Shown: piece by piece, positions 12,655 to 23,647 of the stretch
How positions within the stretch are numbered: the stretch's first letter is position 1
Layout: every line of letters begins with the position of its first letter
Origin: Lolium rigidum
Taxonomy: Eukaryota; Streptophyta; Magnoliopsida; Poales; Poaceae
Direction: 5' to 3'
Length of the DNA stretch: 64,000 nt
Assembly (NCBI RefSeq): GCF_022539505.1
Contig: NC_061510.1
Location: 225,578,043-225,642,042 of the forward strand
Position numbers and translations under genes: made by a program
The notes under the pieces: generated by a model
What the model saw: the letters and a program-made list of their open reading frames with translations, nothing else
What the model was told of the DNA's origin: nothing
The model's database searches: none

Positions 12655-14111
12655 TGATACGTCTCAAACGTATCTATAATTTCTTATGTTCCATGCTAGT
12701 TTTATGACAATACTCACATGTTTTACATACAATTTATATCATTTTGATGCATTTTCCGGCACTAACCTATTAACAAGATGCTAGTTCCTGTTTTCTGCTG
12801 TTTTTGGTTTCAGAAATCTTACACAGGAAATATTCTCGGAATTGGACGAAACAAAAGCCCACGGTCTTATTTTCCACGGAGGCTTCCAGAACACCGAAGA
12901 GGAGATGAAGAAGAGCCACGAGGCCTCCACACCATAGGCCGGCGCGGGCCCACCCTGGCCGCGCCGCCATGTGGTGTGGGCCCCTCGGCCGCCTCCCGAC
13001 TCTGCCCTTCGCCTATTTATTCACTCCGTCGCGAAAACCCTAGCAGTAGCTAGATGATGCGTGAGTAGTTCATCCTTGGACTATGGGTCCATAGCAGTAG
13101 CTAGATGGTTGTCTTCTCCTCTTGTGCTATCATGTTTAGATCTTGTGAGCTGCCTATCATGATCAAGATCGTCTATTTGTAATGCTACATGTTGTGTTTG
13201 TTGGGATCCGATGAATATGGAATACTATGTCAAGTTGATTATTGATCTATCATATATGTGTTGTTTATGATCTTGCATGCTCTCCGTTGCTAGTAGAGGC
13301 TCGGCCAAGTTGATACTTGTAACTCCAAGAGGGAGTATTTATGCTCGATAGTGGGTTCATGCCTCCATTGAATGCGGGACAGTGATGTGAAAGTTCTAAG
13401 GTTATGGATGTCTCTGTTGCCACTAGGGATAAAACATCGATGCTTTGTCTAAGGACATTTGTGTTGATTACATTACGCACCATACTTAATGCAATTGTCT
13501 GTTGTTTGCAACTTAATACTGGAAGGGGTGCAGATGTTAACCCGAAGGTGGACTTTTTAGGCATAGATGCATGCTGGATAGCGGTCTATGTACTTTGTCG
13601 TAATGCCCTAAGTAAATCTCATAGTAGTCATCATGATATGTATGTGCATTGTTCTGCCCTCTCTATTTGTCAATTGCCCAACTCGTAATTTGTTCACCCA
13701 ACATGCTATTTATCTTATTGGAGAGACACCACTAGTGAACTGTGGACCCCGGTCCATTCTTTTACATCTGAAATACAATCAATCGCAAACTCTGTTCTCT
13801 CGTTGTTCTTTGCAAGCAAACATCATTCTCCACACCATACGTTTAATCCTTTGTTTACAAGCAAGCCGGTGAGATTGACAACCTCACTCTGTTAAGTTGG
13901 GGCAAAGTATTTTGGTTGTGTTGTGCAGGTTCCACGTTGGCGCCGGAATCCCTGGTGTTGCGCCGCACTACACTCCTTCACCAACGACCTTCACGTGGCC
14001 TTCATCTCCTACTGGTTCGATAAACCTTGGTTTCGTACTGAGGGAAACTTGCTGCTATCATCACACCTTCCACTTGGGGTTCCCAACGGACGTGTGCTTC
14101 ACGCGTTATCA
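12655..14111 (+). repeat. 5' LTR of element C
   Basis: 1457 bp. It has a palindromic start (GATACGTC...ACGTATC) and a GC-rich nested hairpin at 12927-12979, followed by a TATA-like CTATTTATT near 13013. Compared with the 3' LTR it lacks about 150 bp after ACCCTAG (near 13043). In place of the missing piece it carries a 13-bp filler, CAGTAGCTAGATG, that copies sequence about 50 bp further downstream. Confidence 0.9.
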
Positions 14112-14122
14112 AGCTAAATTTC

Positions 14123-14140
14123 TGGCGCCGTTGCCGGGGA
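14123..14140 (+). other. primer binding site (tRNA-Asp), element C
   Basis: TGGCGCCGTTGCCGGGGA, eleven bases past the LTR end. It is the complement of the 3' end of plant tRNA-Asp, the usual primer of Athila-lineage elements. Confidence 0.9.
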
Positions 14141-14229
14141 GATCAAGACACGCTGCAAGGGGAGTCTCTCACATCCAATCTCTTTACTTTGTTATTGTCT
14201 TGCTTTACTTTATTTTATTTTCTGTTTTG

Positions 14230-14342
14230 TTTGCTTTCTTTATATCAAAAACACAAAAAAATTTAGTTACTTGCTTTACTTTACTTCATTTGTCTTGTTT
14301 GCTTTCTTTATATCAAAAACACAAAAAAAATTAGTTACTAGT
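14230..14342 (+). repeat. tandem duplication in the gag leader of element C
   Basis: A block beginning TTTGCTTTCTTTATATCAAA recurs with a 68-bp period (copies at about 14230 and 14298), each followed by an A-run and TTAGTTACT. It lies between the primer site and the first gag ATG. The rest of the leader (14141-14392) is T-rich and otherwise featureless. Confidence 0.8.
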
Positions 14343-14392
14343 TTTACTTTATTTTATTCTGTTCTGCTTAGTTTATTTTTATTACTGTTAAA

Positions 14393-15022
14393 ATGAATAC
14401 TCCTGAGAACACTAAGTTGTGTGATTTCACTAGCACCAATAATAATGATTTTATATGCACTCCTATTGCTCCACCTGCTACTACAGCAAAATTTTATGAA
14501 ATTAAACCTGCTTTACTAAATCTTGTTATGAGAGAGCAGATTTCTGGTGTTAGTTACGATGATGCTCGCTGCCCATCTTAATAATTTTGTTGAACTTTGT
14601 GAAATGCAAAAGTATAAGGATGTAGATGGAGACATTATAAAACTAAAATTGTTTCCTTTCTCCTTAAAAGGAAGAGCTAAAGATTGGTTGCTATCTTTGC
14701 CTAAGAATAGTATAGATTCATGGACTAAATGTAAAGATGCTTTCATTGGTACATATTATCCTCCTGCTAAAATCATATCTTTGAGAAGTAGCATAATGAA
14801 GTTTAAGCAATTGGATAATGAACATGTTGCTCAAGCATGGGAAAGAATGAAATCTTTGGTGAAGAATTGCCCTACCCATGGACTAACTACTTGGATGATC
14901 ATCCAAACCTTCTATGCAGGATTGAATTTTTCTTCACGGAACCTATTGGATTCAGCTGCTGGAGGTACTTTTATGTCCATTACTTTGGGGGCGGCAACGA
15001 AGCTTCTTGATAATATGATGAT
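14393..15022 (+). pseudogene. gag: gag, N-terminal part (element C), interrupted
   Basis: Retrotransposon gag (capsid) protein. The ATG at 14393 opens MNTPENTKLCDFTS. A one-base insertion near 14568 ends that frame at 14581, and the protein continues in the next frame. The continuation holds the classic capsid motifs GRAKDWLLSLP, SWTKCKDAFIGTYYP and AQAWERMKSL. The frame runs to 15022, where element D is inserted within the codons after LLDNMM. It resumes at 23653 after the target duplication, so the pre-insertion gene was continuous. Loss of function comes from both the frameshift and the insertion. Confidence 0.9.
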
Positions 15023-16728
15023 TGATACGTCTCCGACGTATCGATAATTTCTTATGTTCTATGCCATATTATTGATGATACCTACATGTTTTATGCACAC
15101 TTTATGTCATATTCGTGCATTTTCTGGAACTAACCTATTAACAAGATGCCGAAGTGCTAGTTGCTGTTTTCTGCTGTTTTTGGTTTCGAAATCCTAGTAA
15201 CGAAATATTCTCGGAATTGGACGAAATCAAGACCCGGGTTCCTATTTTCACCGGAAGCATCCGGAACACCCGAGAGCCGCCGGAGGGGGCCCTGTGGGCC
15301 CGGATGATAGGGTGGCGCGGCCCGGGCCCCGGCCGCGCCAGCCTATGGTGCCGCTGCCTCTTCGACCCTCTGACGCTGCCCTTCCGCCTATTTAAAGCCT
15401 CCGTCGAGAAAACCCTGATGCGAAGAACCACAATACGGAAAACCTTCCAGAGCCGCCACCATCGCGAAGCCAAGATCTGGGGGACAGGAGTCTCTGTTCC
15501 GGCACCCTGCCGGAGCGGGGAAGTGCCCCCGGAAGGCTTCTCCATCGACACCGCTGCCATCTCCACCGCCATCTTCATCACCGCTGCTGCTCCCATGAGG
15601 AGGGAGTAGTTCTCCATCGAGGCTCGGGGCTGTACCGGTAGCTATGTGGTTCATCTCTCTCCTATGTGCTTCAATACAATAATCTCATGAGCTGCCTTAC
15701 ATGATTGAGATTCATATGATGATGCTTGTAATCTAGATGTCACTATGCTAGTCAATTGAGTTTTACTTATGTGATCTCCGGAGACTCCTTGTCCCACGTG
15801 TGTAAAGGTGACGAGTGTGTGCACCGTGTGGGTCTCTTAGGCTATATTTCACGGAATACTTACTCACTGTTATGAATGGCGTAGTGAAGTGCTTATTTAT
15901 ATCTCTTTATGATTGCAATGTGTTTTGTATCACAATTTATCTATGTGCTACTCTAGTGATGTGTTATTAAAGTAGTTTATTCCTCCTGCACGGTGTAATG
16001 GTGACAGTGTGTGCATCCGTGTTAGTACTTGGCGTATGCTATGATCATGATCTCTTGTAGATTGTGAAGTTAACTATTGCTATGATAGTATTGATATGAT
16101 CTATTCCTCCTACGTGGCGTGAAGGTGACGAGTGTGCATGCTATGTTAGTACTTGGTTTAGTCGTGTTGATCTTTCTTGCACTCTAAGGTTATTTAAATA
16201 TGAACATTGAATTGTGGAGCTTGTTAACTCCGGCATTGAGGGTTCGTGTAATCCTACGCAATGTGTTCATCATCCAACAAGAGTGTAGAGTATGCATTTA
16301 TCTATTCTGTTATGTGATCAATGTTGAGAGTGTCCACTAGTGAAAGTCTAATCCCTAGGCCTTGTTCCTAAATATCGCTATCGCTGCTTGTTTCATTGTT
16401 TTACTGCGTTACTATCGTTGCGTTACTACTGCTTGTTTATCGTCTCGGGCAAAGCACTTTTCTGGTGCCGTTGCTACTACTTATTCATACCACCTGTATT
16501 TCACTATCTCTTCGCCGAACTAGTGCACCTATTAGGTGTGTTGGGGACACAAGAGACTTCTTGCTTTGTGGTTGCAGGGTTGCATGAGAGGGATATCTTT
16601 GACCTCTTCCTCCCAGAGTTCGATAAACCTTGGGTGATCCACTTAAGGGAAACTTGCTGCTGTTCTACAAACCTCTGCTCTTGGAGGCCCAACACTGTCT
16701 ACAAGAATAGAAGCTCCCGTAGACATCA
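15023..16728 (+). repeat. 5' LTR of element D
   Basis: 1706 bp. It begins with an 8-bp palindrome GATACGTC-TCC-GACGTATC. A perfect GC hairpin lies at 15314-15339 (GGCGCGGCC / GGCCGCGCC), followed by TATA-like CTATTTAAAG near 15388. Frames open across 15150-15610 on both strands are a by-product of high GC and are not genes. Confidence 0.92.
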
Positions 16729-16738
16729 AGCACTTTTC

Positions 16739-16756
16739 TGGCGCCGTTGCCGGGGA
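16739..16756 (+). other. primer binding site (tRNA-Asp), element D
   Basis: TGGCGCCGTTGCCGGGGA, ten bases after the LTR end. Identical to the sites in C and E. Confidence 0.9.
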
Positions 16757-16894
16757 GGAAAGGTAAAAAGGCACTCATACACCGGTCCCAGGTAAAGTAC
16801 TTTCCTGGCACCGTTGTGTGTGTGTGCTCAAAGCTATTTCCTTTAGATCCTGCAATTGCATCTTTTTGTTTCTTGTTTACACTAGTTTGGCATA

Positions 16895-16996
16895 ATGGAC
16901 AACAATGAGCTTCTTATTCTATTTCCTGATTTAAGACATGGATGGTTTGATGCGAAAATTAAAAAACCTATAAAATCTTATTTGCATGCTTGGTAG
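16895..16996 (+). CDS. small ORF of element D (33 aa)
   Basis: The ATG at 16895 opens MDNNELLILFPDLRHG, stopping at 16994-16996. It is the first ORF after the primer site and overlaps the next ORF by eleven bases in another frame, so the two may be parts of one ancestral ORF split by a frameshift. No recognised domain. There is not enough sequence to claim function. Confidence 0.4.
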   Translation: MDNNELLILFPDLRHGWFDAKIKKPIKSYLHAW

Positions 16997-17552
16997 TAAT
17001 ATTAGTATGAACGCTTTGAACACCATTGTTGATAATGATATAGAAAGTTCTAAGCTTGGGGAAGCTGGTTTTCATGATCTTTTTAGTCCCCCAAGCATTG
17101 AGGAGAAAATTTACTTTGATGATACTTTGCCTCCTATATTTGATGATGAGAATAATAATGATAGCTACTTTGTTGAATTTGCTCCCACTACAACTAATAA
17201 AATTGATTATGCTTATGTGGAGAGTAATAATTTTATGCATGAGACTCATGATAAGAAAGCTTTATGTGATGGTTATATTGTTGAGTTTTCTCATGACACT
17301 ACTGAAAGTTATTATGAGAGAGGAAAATATGGTTGTGGAAATTTTCATGTTACTAAAACACCTCTCTATATGCTTAAAATCTTGAAGTTGAGCTTGTCTA
17401 GTTTTTCTATGCTTGTTACTTTGCTCTTCATGAACTTGTTTATTTACAAGATTCCTATGCATAGGAAGCATGTTAGACTTAAATATGTTTTGAATTTGCC
17501 TCTTGATGCTCTCTTTTGCTTCACATACTATCTTTTGCGAGTGCATCATTAA
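16986..17552 (+). CDS. membrane-type accessory ORF of element D (188 aa)
   Basis: The acidic, Asp/Asn-rich N-terminal half is followed by a conserved block (ALCDGYIVEF, then YYERGKYGCG and TKTPLYMLKILKL). A hydrophobic helix-like stretch near residues 130-155 follows, then a basic segment (YKIPMHRKHVRLK) and a C-terminus ending LLRVHH. The C-terminal hundred residues closely match the ORF of element F on the opposite strand at 42285-42926, so the frame is under shared ancestry and is not chance. It matches no gag or pol domain I know. Inference: a small membrane-associated protein of unknown role, perhaps a remnant of an envelope-like ORF. The upstream half differs from F and looks truncated. 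Confidence 0.6.
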   Translation: MLGSNISMNALNTIVDNDIESSKLGEAGFHDLFSPPSIEEKIYFDDTLPPIFDDENNNDSYFVEFAPTTTNKIDYAYVESNNFMHETHDKKALCDGYIVEFSHDTTESYYERGKYGCGNFHVTKTPLYMLKILKLSLSSFSMLVTLLFMNLFIYKIPMHRKHVRLKYVLNLPLDALFCFTYYLLRVHH

Positions 17553-17850
17553 AACTGCTGAGCCCATCTTAACGGCTATAAAGAAAGAACTTCTTGGGAG
17601 ATAACCCATGTGTTATTTTGCTACAGTACTTTGTTTTATATTTGTGTCTTGGAAGTTGTTTACTACTGTAGCAACCTCTCCTTATCTTAGTTTTGTGTTT
17701 TGTTGTGCCAAGTAAAGTCGTTGATAGAAAGGTTGATACTAGATTTGGATTACTGCGCAGAAACAGATTTCTTTGCTGTCACGAATCTGGGTCTAATTCT
17801 CTGTAGGTAGCTCAGAAAATTAAGCCAATTTACTTGCATGATCCTCAGAT
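17553..17850 (+). other. proximal part of the 3' noncoding domain, element D
   Basis: Begins right after the ORF. It contains 'gagcccatcttaacggctataaagaaag', counterpart of sequence right after the ORF of F near 42240-42284, and 'gatttggattactgcgcagaaacag', found also in C near 25320 and F near 42090. No coding potential. It leads into the tandem duplication. Confidence 0.6.
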
Positions 17851-19646
17851 ATGTACGCAACTTTCATTCAATTTGAGCATTTTCATTTGAGCAAGTCTGG
17901 TGGCCTAATAAAATCCATCTTTACGGACTGTTCTGTTTTGACAGATTCTGCCTTTTATTTCGCATTGCCTCTTTTGCTATGTTGGATGAATTTCTTTGAT
18001 CCATTAATGTCCAGTAGCTTTATGCAATGTCCAGAAGTGTTAAGAATGATTGTGTCACCTCTGAACATGTTAATTTTTATTGTGCACTAACCCTCTAATG
18101 AGTTGTTTCGAGTTTGGTGTGGAGGAAGTTTTCAAGGATCAAGAGAGGAGTATGATGCAATATGATCAAGGAGAGTGAAAGCTCTAAGCTTGGGGATGCC
18201 CCGGTGGTTCACCCCTGCATATTCTAAGAAGACTCAAGCGTCTAAGCTTGGGGATGCCCAAGGCATCCCCTTCTTCATCGACAACATTATCGGGTTCCTC
18301 CCCTGAAACTATATTTTTATTCCGTCACATCTTATGCACTTTGCTTGGAGCGTCGGTTTGTTTTTGTTTTTGTTTTGTTTGAATAAAATGGATCCTAGCA
18401 TTCACTTTGTGGGAGAGAGACACGCTCCGCTGTAGCATATGGACAAGTATGTCCTTAGGCTCTACTCATAGTATTCATGGCGAAGTTTCTTCTTCGTTAA
18501 ATTGTTATATGGTTGGAATTGGAAAATGCTACATGTAGTAATTCTAAAAATGTCTTGGATAATTTGATACTTGGCAATTGTTGTGCTCATGTTTAAGCTC
18601 TTGCATCATATACTTTGCACCCATTAATGAAGAAACACTTAGAGCTTGCTAATTTGGTTTGCATATTTGGTTTCTCTAGAGTCTAGATAACATCTAGTAT
18701 TGAGTTTTGAACAACAAGGAAGACGGTATAGAGTCTTATAATGTTTACAATATGTCTTTTATGTGAGTTTTGTCTGTACCGTTCATCCTTGTGTTTGTTT
18801 CAAATAACCTTGCTAGCCTAAACTTTGTATCGAGAGGGAATACTTCTCATGCATCCAAAATACTTGAGCCAACCACTATGCCATTTGTGTCCACCATACC
18901 TACCTACTACATGGTATTTATCCGCCATTCCAAAGTAAATTGCTTGAGTTCTACCTTTAAAATTCCATCATTCACCTTTGCAATATATAGCTCATGGGAC
19001 AAATAGCTTAAAAACTATTGTGGTATTGAATATGTACTTATGCACTTTATCTCTTATTAAGTTGCTTGTTGTGCGATAACCATGCTTCTGGGACGCCATC
19101 AACTATTCTTTGTTGAATATCATGTGAGTTGCTATGCATGTCTGTCTTGTCCGAAGTAAGAGAGATCTACCACCTTAATGGTTGGAGCATGCATATTGTT
19201 AGAGAAGAACATTGGGCCGCTAACTAAAGCCATGATTCATGGTGGAAGTTTCAGTTTTGGACATATATCCTCAATCTCATATGAGAATAATAATTGTTGC
19301 CACATGCTTATGCATTAAAGAGGAGTCCATTATCTCGTTGTCCATGTTGTCCCGTATGGATGTCTAAGTTGAGAATAATCAAAAGCGAGAAATCCAAAAT
19401 GCGAGCTTTCTCCTTAGACCTTTGTACAGGCGGCATGGAGGTACCCCATTGTGACACTTGGTTAAAACATGTGCATTGCAAAGATCCGGTAGTCCAAGCT
19501 AATTAGGACAAGGTGCGGGCACTATTAGTATACTATGCATGAGGCTTGCAACTTGGTAAGATATAATTTACATAATACATGTGCTTTATTACTACCGTTG
19601 ACAAAATTGTTTCATGTTTTCAAAATAAAAGCTCTAGCACAAATAT
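17851..19646 (+). repeat. tandem duplication unit 1 in element D
   Basis: A 1796-bp unit starting ATGTACGCAACTTTCATTC and ending CTCTAGCACAAATAT. Unit 2 begins immediately at 19647. It is part of the conserved noncoding 3' domain, single-copy in C (about 25428-27250) and F. The two units differ at only about eight positions by eye, mostly single-base indels. Contains the hairpin at 18250-18270. Confidence 0.95.
18250..18270 (+). other. conserved 9-bp hairpin, copy 1
   Basis: GGGGATGCC, loop CAA, GGCATCCCC: a perfect stem directly after CTAAGCTT. Conserved at the equivalent place in D unit 2, C and F. Confidence 0.85.
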
Positions 19647-21441
19647 ATGTACGCAACTTTCATTCAATTTGAGCATTTTCATTTGAGCAAGTCTGGTGGC
19701 CTAATAAAATCCATCTTTACGGACTGTTCTGTTTTGACAGATTCTGCCTTTTATTTCGCATTGCCTCTTTTGCTATGTTGGATGAATTTCTTTGATCCAT
19801 TAATGTCCAGTAGCTTTATGCAATGTCCGAAGTGTTAAGAATGATTGTGTCACCTCTGAACATGTTAATTTTTATTGTGCACTAACCCTCTAATGAGTTG
19901 TTTCGAGTTTGGTGTGGAGGAAGTTTTCAAGGATCAAGAGAGGAGTATGATGCAATATGATCAAGGAGAGTGAAAGCTCTAAGCTTGGGGATGCCCCGGT
20001 GGTTCACCCCTGCATATTCTAAGAAGACTCAAGCGTCTAAGCTTGGGGATGCCCAAGGCATCCCCTTCTTCATCGACAACATTATCGGGTTCCTCCCCCG
20101 AAACTATATTTTTATTCCGTCACATCTTATGCACTTTGCTTGGAGCGTCGGTTTGTTTTTGTTTTTGTTTTGTTTGAATAAAATGGATCCTAGCATTCAC
20201 TTTGTGGGAGAGAGACACGCTCCGCTGTAGCATATGGACAAGTATGTCCTTAGGCTCTACTCATAGTATTCATGGCGAAGTTTCTTCTTCGTTAAATTGT
20301 TATATGGTTGGAATTGGAAAATGCTACATGTAGTAATTCTAAAAATGTCTTGGATAATTTGATACTTGGCAATTGTTGTGCTCATGTTTAAGCTCTTGCA
20401 TCATATACTTTGCACCCATTAATGAAGAAACACTTAGAGCTTGCTAATTTGGTTTGCATATTTGGTTTCTCTAGAGTCTAGATAACATCTAGTATTGAGT
20501 TTTGAACAACAAGGAAGACGGTATAGAGTCTTATAATGTTTACAATATGTCTTTTATGTGAGTTTTGCTGTACCGTTCATCCTTGTGTTTGTTTCAAATA
20601 ACCTTGCTAGCCTAAACTTTGTATCGAGAGGGAATACTTCTCATGCATCCAAAATACTTGAGCCAACCACTATGCCATTTGTGTCCACCATACCTACCTA
20701 CTACATGGTATTTATCCGCCATTCCAAAGTAAATTGCTTGAGTTCTACCTTTAAAATTCCATCATTCACCTTTGCAATATATAGCTCATGGGACAAATAG
20801 CTTAAAAACTATTGTGGTATTGAATATGTACTTATGCACTTTATCTCTTATTAAGTTGCTTGTTGTGCGATAACCATGCTTCTGGGACGCCATCAACTAT
20901 TCTTTGTTGAATATCATGTGAGTTGCTATGCATGTCTGTCTGGTCCGAAGTAAGAGAGATCTACCACCTTAATGGTTGGAGCATGCATATTGTTAGAGAA
21001 GAACATTGGGCCGCTAACTAAAGCCATGATTCATGGTGGAAGTTTCAGTTTTGGACATATATCCTCAATCTCATATGAGAATAATAATTGTTGCCACATG
21101 CTTATGCATTAAAGAGGAGTCCATTATCTGTTGTCCATGTTGTCCCGGTATGGATGTCTAAGTTGAGAATAATCAAAAGCGAGAAATCCAAAATGCGAGC
21201 TTTCTCCTTAGACCTTTGTACAGGGCGGCATGGAGGTACCCCATTGTGACACTTGGTTAAAACATGTGCATTGCAAAGATCCGGTAGTCCAAGCTAATTA
21301 GGACAAGGTGCGGGCACTATTAGTATACTATGCATGAGGCTTGCAACTTGGTAAGATATAATTTACATAATACATGTGCTTTATTACTACCGTTGACAAA
21401 ATTGTTTCATGTTTTCAAAATAAAAGCTCTAGCACAAATAT
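19647..21441 (+). repeat. tandem duplication unit 2 in element D
   Basis: A second, nearly identical copy of 17851-19646. After it the element continues uniquely (AGCAATAGATGC...). The junctions share short AT-rich homology (AGAT/AATAT before ATGT). Confidence 0.95.
20045..20065 (+). other. conserved 9-bp hairpin, copy 2
   Basis: Same GGGGATGCC / GGCATCCCC stem with CAA loop, in the second tandem unit. Confidence 0.85.
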
Positions 21442-21917
21442 AGCAATAGATGCTTTCCTCTTTGAAGGACCATTCTTTTTACTTTTATGTTGAGTCAGTT
21501 CACCTATCTCTCTCCACCTCAAGAAGCAAACACTTGTGTGAACTGTGCATTGATTCCTACATACTTGCATATTGCACTTGTTATATTACTCTATGTTGAC
21601 AATTATCCATGAGATATACATGTTACAAGTTGAAAGCAACCGCTGAAACTTAATATTCCTTTGTGTTGCTTCAATACCTTTACTTTGATTTATTGTTTTA
21701 TGAGTTAACTCTTATGCAAGACTTATTGATGCTTGTCTTGAAGTACTATTCATGAAAAGTCTTTGCTTTATGATTCACTTGTTTACTCATGTCATTACCA
21801 TTGTTTTGATCGCTGCATCCACTACATATGTTTACAAATAGTATGATCAAGGTTATGATGGCATGTCACTTCGAAATTATCTTTGTTATCGTTTTACCCG
21901 CTTCGGGACGAGCAGAA

Positions 21918-21934
21918 CTAAGCTTGGGGATGCT
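21918..21934 (+). other. polypurine tract, element D
   Basis: CTAAGCTTGGGGATGCT directly abuts the 3' LTR start at 21935, the position expected for plus-strand priming. The same core occurs upstream at about 18183, 18242, 19979 and 20037. Confidence 0.75.
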
Positions 21935-23647
21935 TGATACGTCTCCGACGTATCGATAGTTTCTTATGTTCTATGCCATATTATTGATGATACCTACATG
22001 TTTTATGCACACTTTATGTCATATTTGTGCATTTTCTGGAACTAACCTATTAACAAGATGCCGAAGTGCCGCTTGTTGTTTTCTCGCTGTTTTTGGTTTC
22101 GTAAATCCTAGTAACGAAATATTCTCGGAATTGGACGAAATCAAGACCCGGGTTCCTATTTTCACCGGAAGCATCCGGAACACCCGAGAGCCGCTGGAGG
22201 GGGCCCTGTGGGCCCCAGATGATAGGGTGGCGCGGCCTGGGCCCTGGCCGCGCCAGCCTATGGTGCCGCTGCCTCTTCGACCCTCTGACGCTGCCCTTCC
22301 GCCAATTTAAAGCCTCCGTCGAGAAAACCCTGATGCGAAGAACCACGATATGGAAAACCTTCCAGAGCCGCCGCCATCGCGAAGCCAAGATCTGGGGGAC
22401 AGGAGTCTCTGTTCCGGCACCCTGCCGGAGCGGGGAAGTGCCCCCGGAAGGCTTCTCCATCGACACCGCTGCCATCTCCGCCGCCATCTTCATCACCGCT
22501 GCCGCTCCCATGAGGAGGGAGTAGTTCTCCATCGAGGCTCGGGGCTGTACCGGTAGCTATGTGGTTCATCTCTCTCCTATGTGCTTCAATACAATAATCT
22601 CATGAGCTGCCTTACATGATTGAGATTCATATGATGATGCTTGTAATCTAGATGTCACTATGCTAGTCAATTGAGTTTTACTTATGTGATCTCCGGAGAC
22701 TCCTTGTCCCACGTGTGTAAAGGTGACGAGTGTGTGCACCCCGTGGGTCTCTTAGGCTATATTTCACGGAATACTTACTCACTGTTATGAATGGCGTAGT
22801 GAAGTGCTTATTTATATCTCTTTATGATTGCAATGTGTTTTGTATCACAATTTATCTATGTGCTACTCTAGTGATGTGTTATTAAAGTAGTTTATTCCTC
22901 CCGCACGGTGTAATGGTGACAAGTGTGTGCATCCGTGTTAGTACTTGGCGTATGCTATGATCATGATCTCTTGTAGATTGTGAAGTTAACTATTGCTATG
23001 ATAGTATTGATATGATCTATTCCTCCTACGTGGCGTGAAGGTGACAGGTGTGCATGCTATGTTAGTACTTGGTTTAGTCGTGTTGATCTTTCTTGCACTC
23101 TAAGGTTATTTAAATATGAACATTGAATTGTGGAGCTTGTTAACTCCGGCATTGAGGGTTCGTGTAATCCTACGCAATGTGTTCATCATCCAACAAGAGT
23201 GTAGAGTATGCATTTATCTATTCCGTTATGTGATCAATGTTGAGAGTGTCCACTAGTGAAAGTCTAATCCCTAGGCCTTGTTCCTAAATACTTCTATCGT
23301 CTGCTTGTTTATCGTTTCACTGCGTTACTACTGCTGCGTTACTACTCGCTTGTTTACTCGTCCTCGGGCAAAGAACTTTTCCGGTGCCGTTGCTACTACT
23401 TATTCATACCACCTGTATTTCACTATCTCTTCGCCGAACTAGTGCACCTATTAGGTGTGTTGGGGACACAAGAGACTTCTTGCTTTGTGGTTGCGGGGTT
23501 GCATGAGAGGGATATCTTTGACCTCTTCCTCCCTGAGATCGATAAACCTTGGGTGATCCACTTAAGGGAAACTTGCTGCTGTTCTACAAACCTCTGCTCT
23601 TGGAGGCCCAACACTGTCTACAAGAATAGAAGCTCCCGTAGACATCA
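21935..23647 (+). repeat. 3' LTR of element D
   Basis: 1713 bp, matching 15023-16728 throughout with roughly 40 differences by eye. It ends AGACATCA and is followed by the target duplication ATGAT. Confidence 0.92.

Larger units (their letters stand above)
15023..23647 (+). mobile_element. Element D: non-autonomous Gypsy nested in gag of C
   Basis: LTRs 15023-16728 and 21935-23647 start TGATACGTCTCCGACGTATC and end AGACATCA. Flanking target duplications ATGAT sit at 15018-15022 and 23648-23652. The interior has the tRNA-Asp primer site, two small ORFs (16895-16996 and 16986-17552), and the same noncoding 3' domain as C and F, here carrying a 1.8-kb tandem duplication. There is no gag, protease, RT, RNase H or integrase. 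By eye the LTRs differ at roughly 2.5% of sites. Mobility must have depended on another element; the LTR and 3' domain point to Athila-type helpers. Confidence 0.92.

Noticed and set aside
15138..15654. Open frames of up to 160 codons within the D LTR (also at 22050-22569)
   Set aside because: They lie wholly in LTR promoter sequence, appear on both strands, and exist only because of GC richness.
14123..16756. tRNA-like strings TGGCGCCGTTGCCGGGGA
   Set aside because: Only 18 bases complementary to the tRNA 3' end are present. These are primer binding sites, not tRNA genes.
18770..20800. Repeated small ORFs beginning MSVPFILVFV / MSFAVPFILV
   Set aside because: They are the same noncoding 3' domain duplicated. 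The frame is not kept in C, F or E.
17851..21441. CRISPR-like or satellite array
   Set aside because: Two 1.8-kb units only, explained as a tandem duplication in a retrotransposon.
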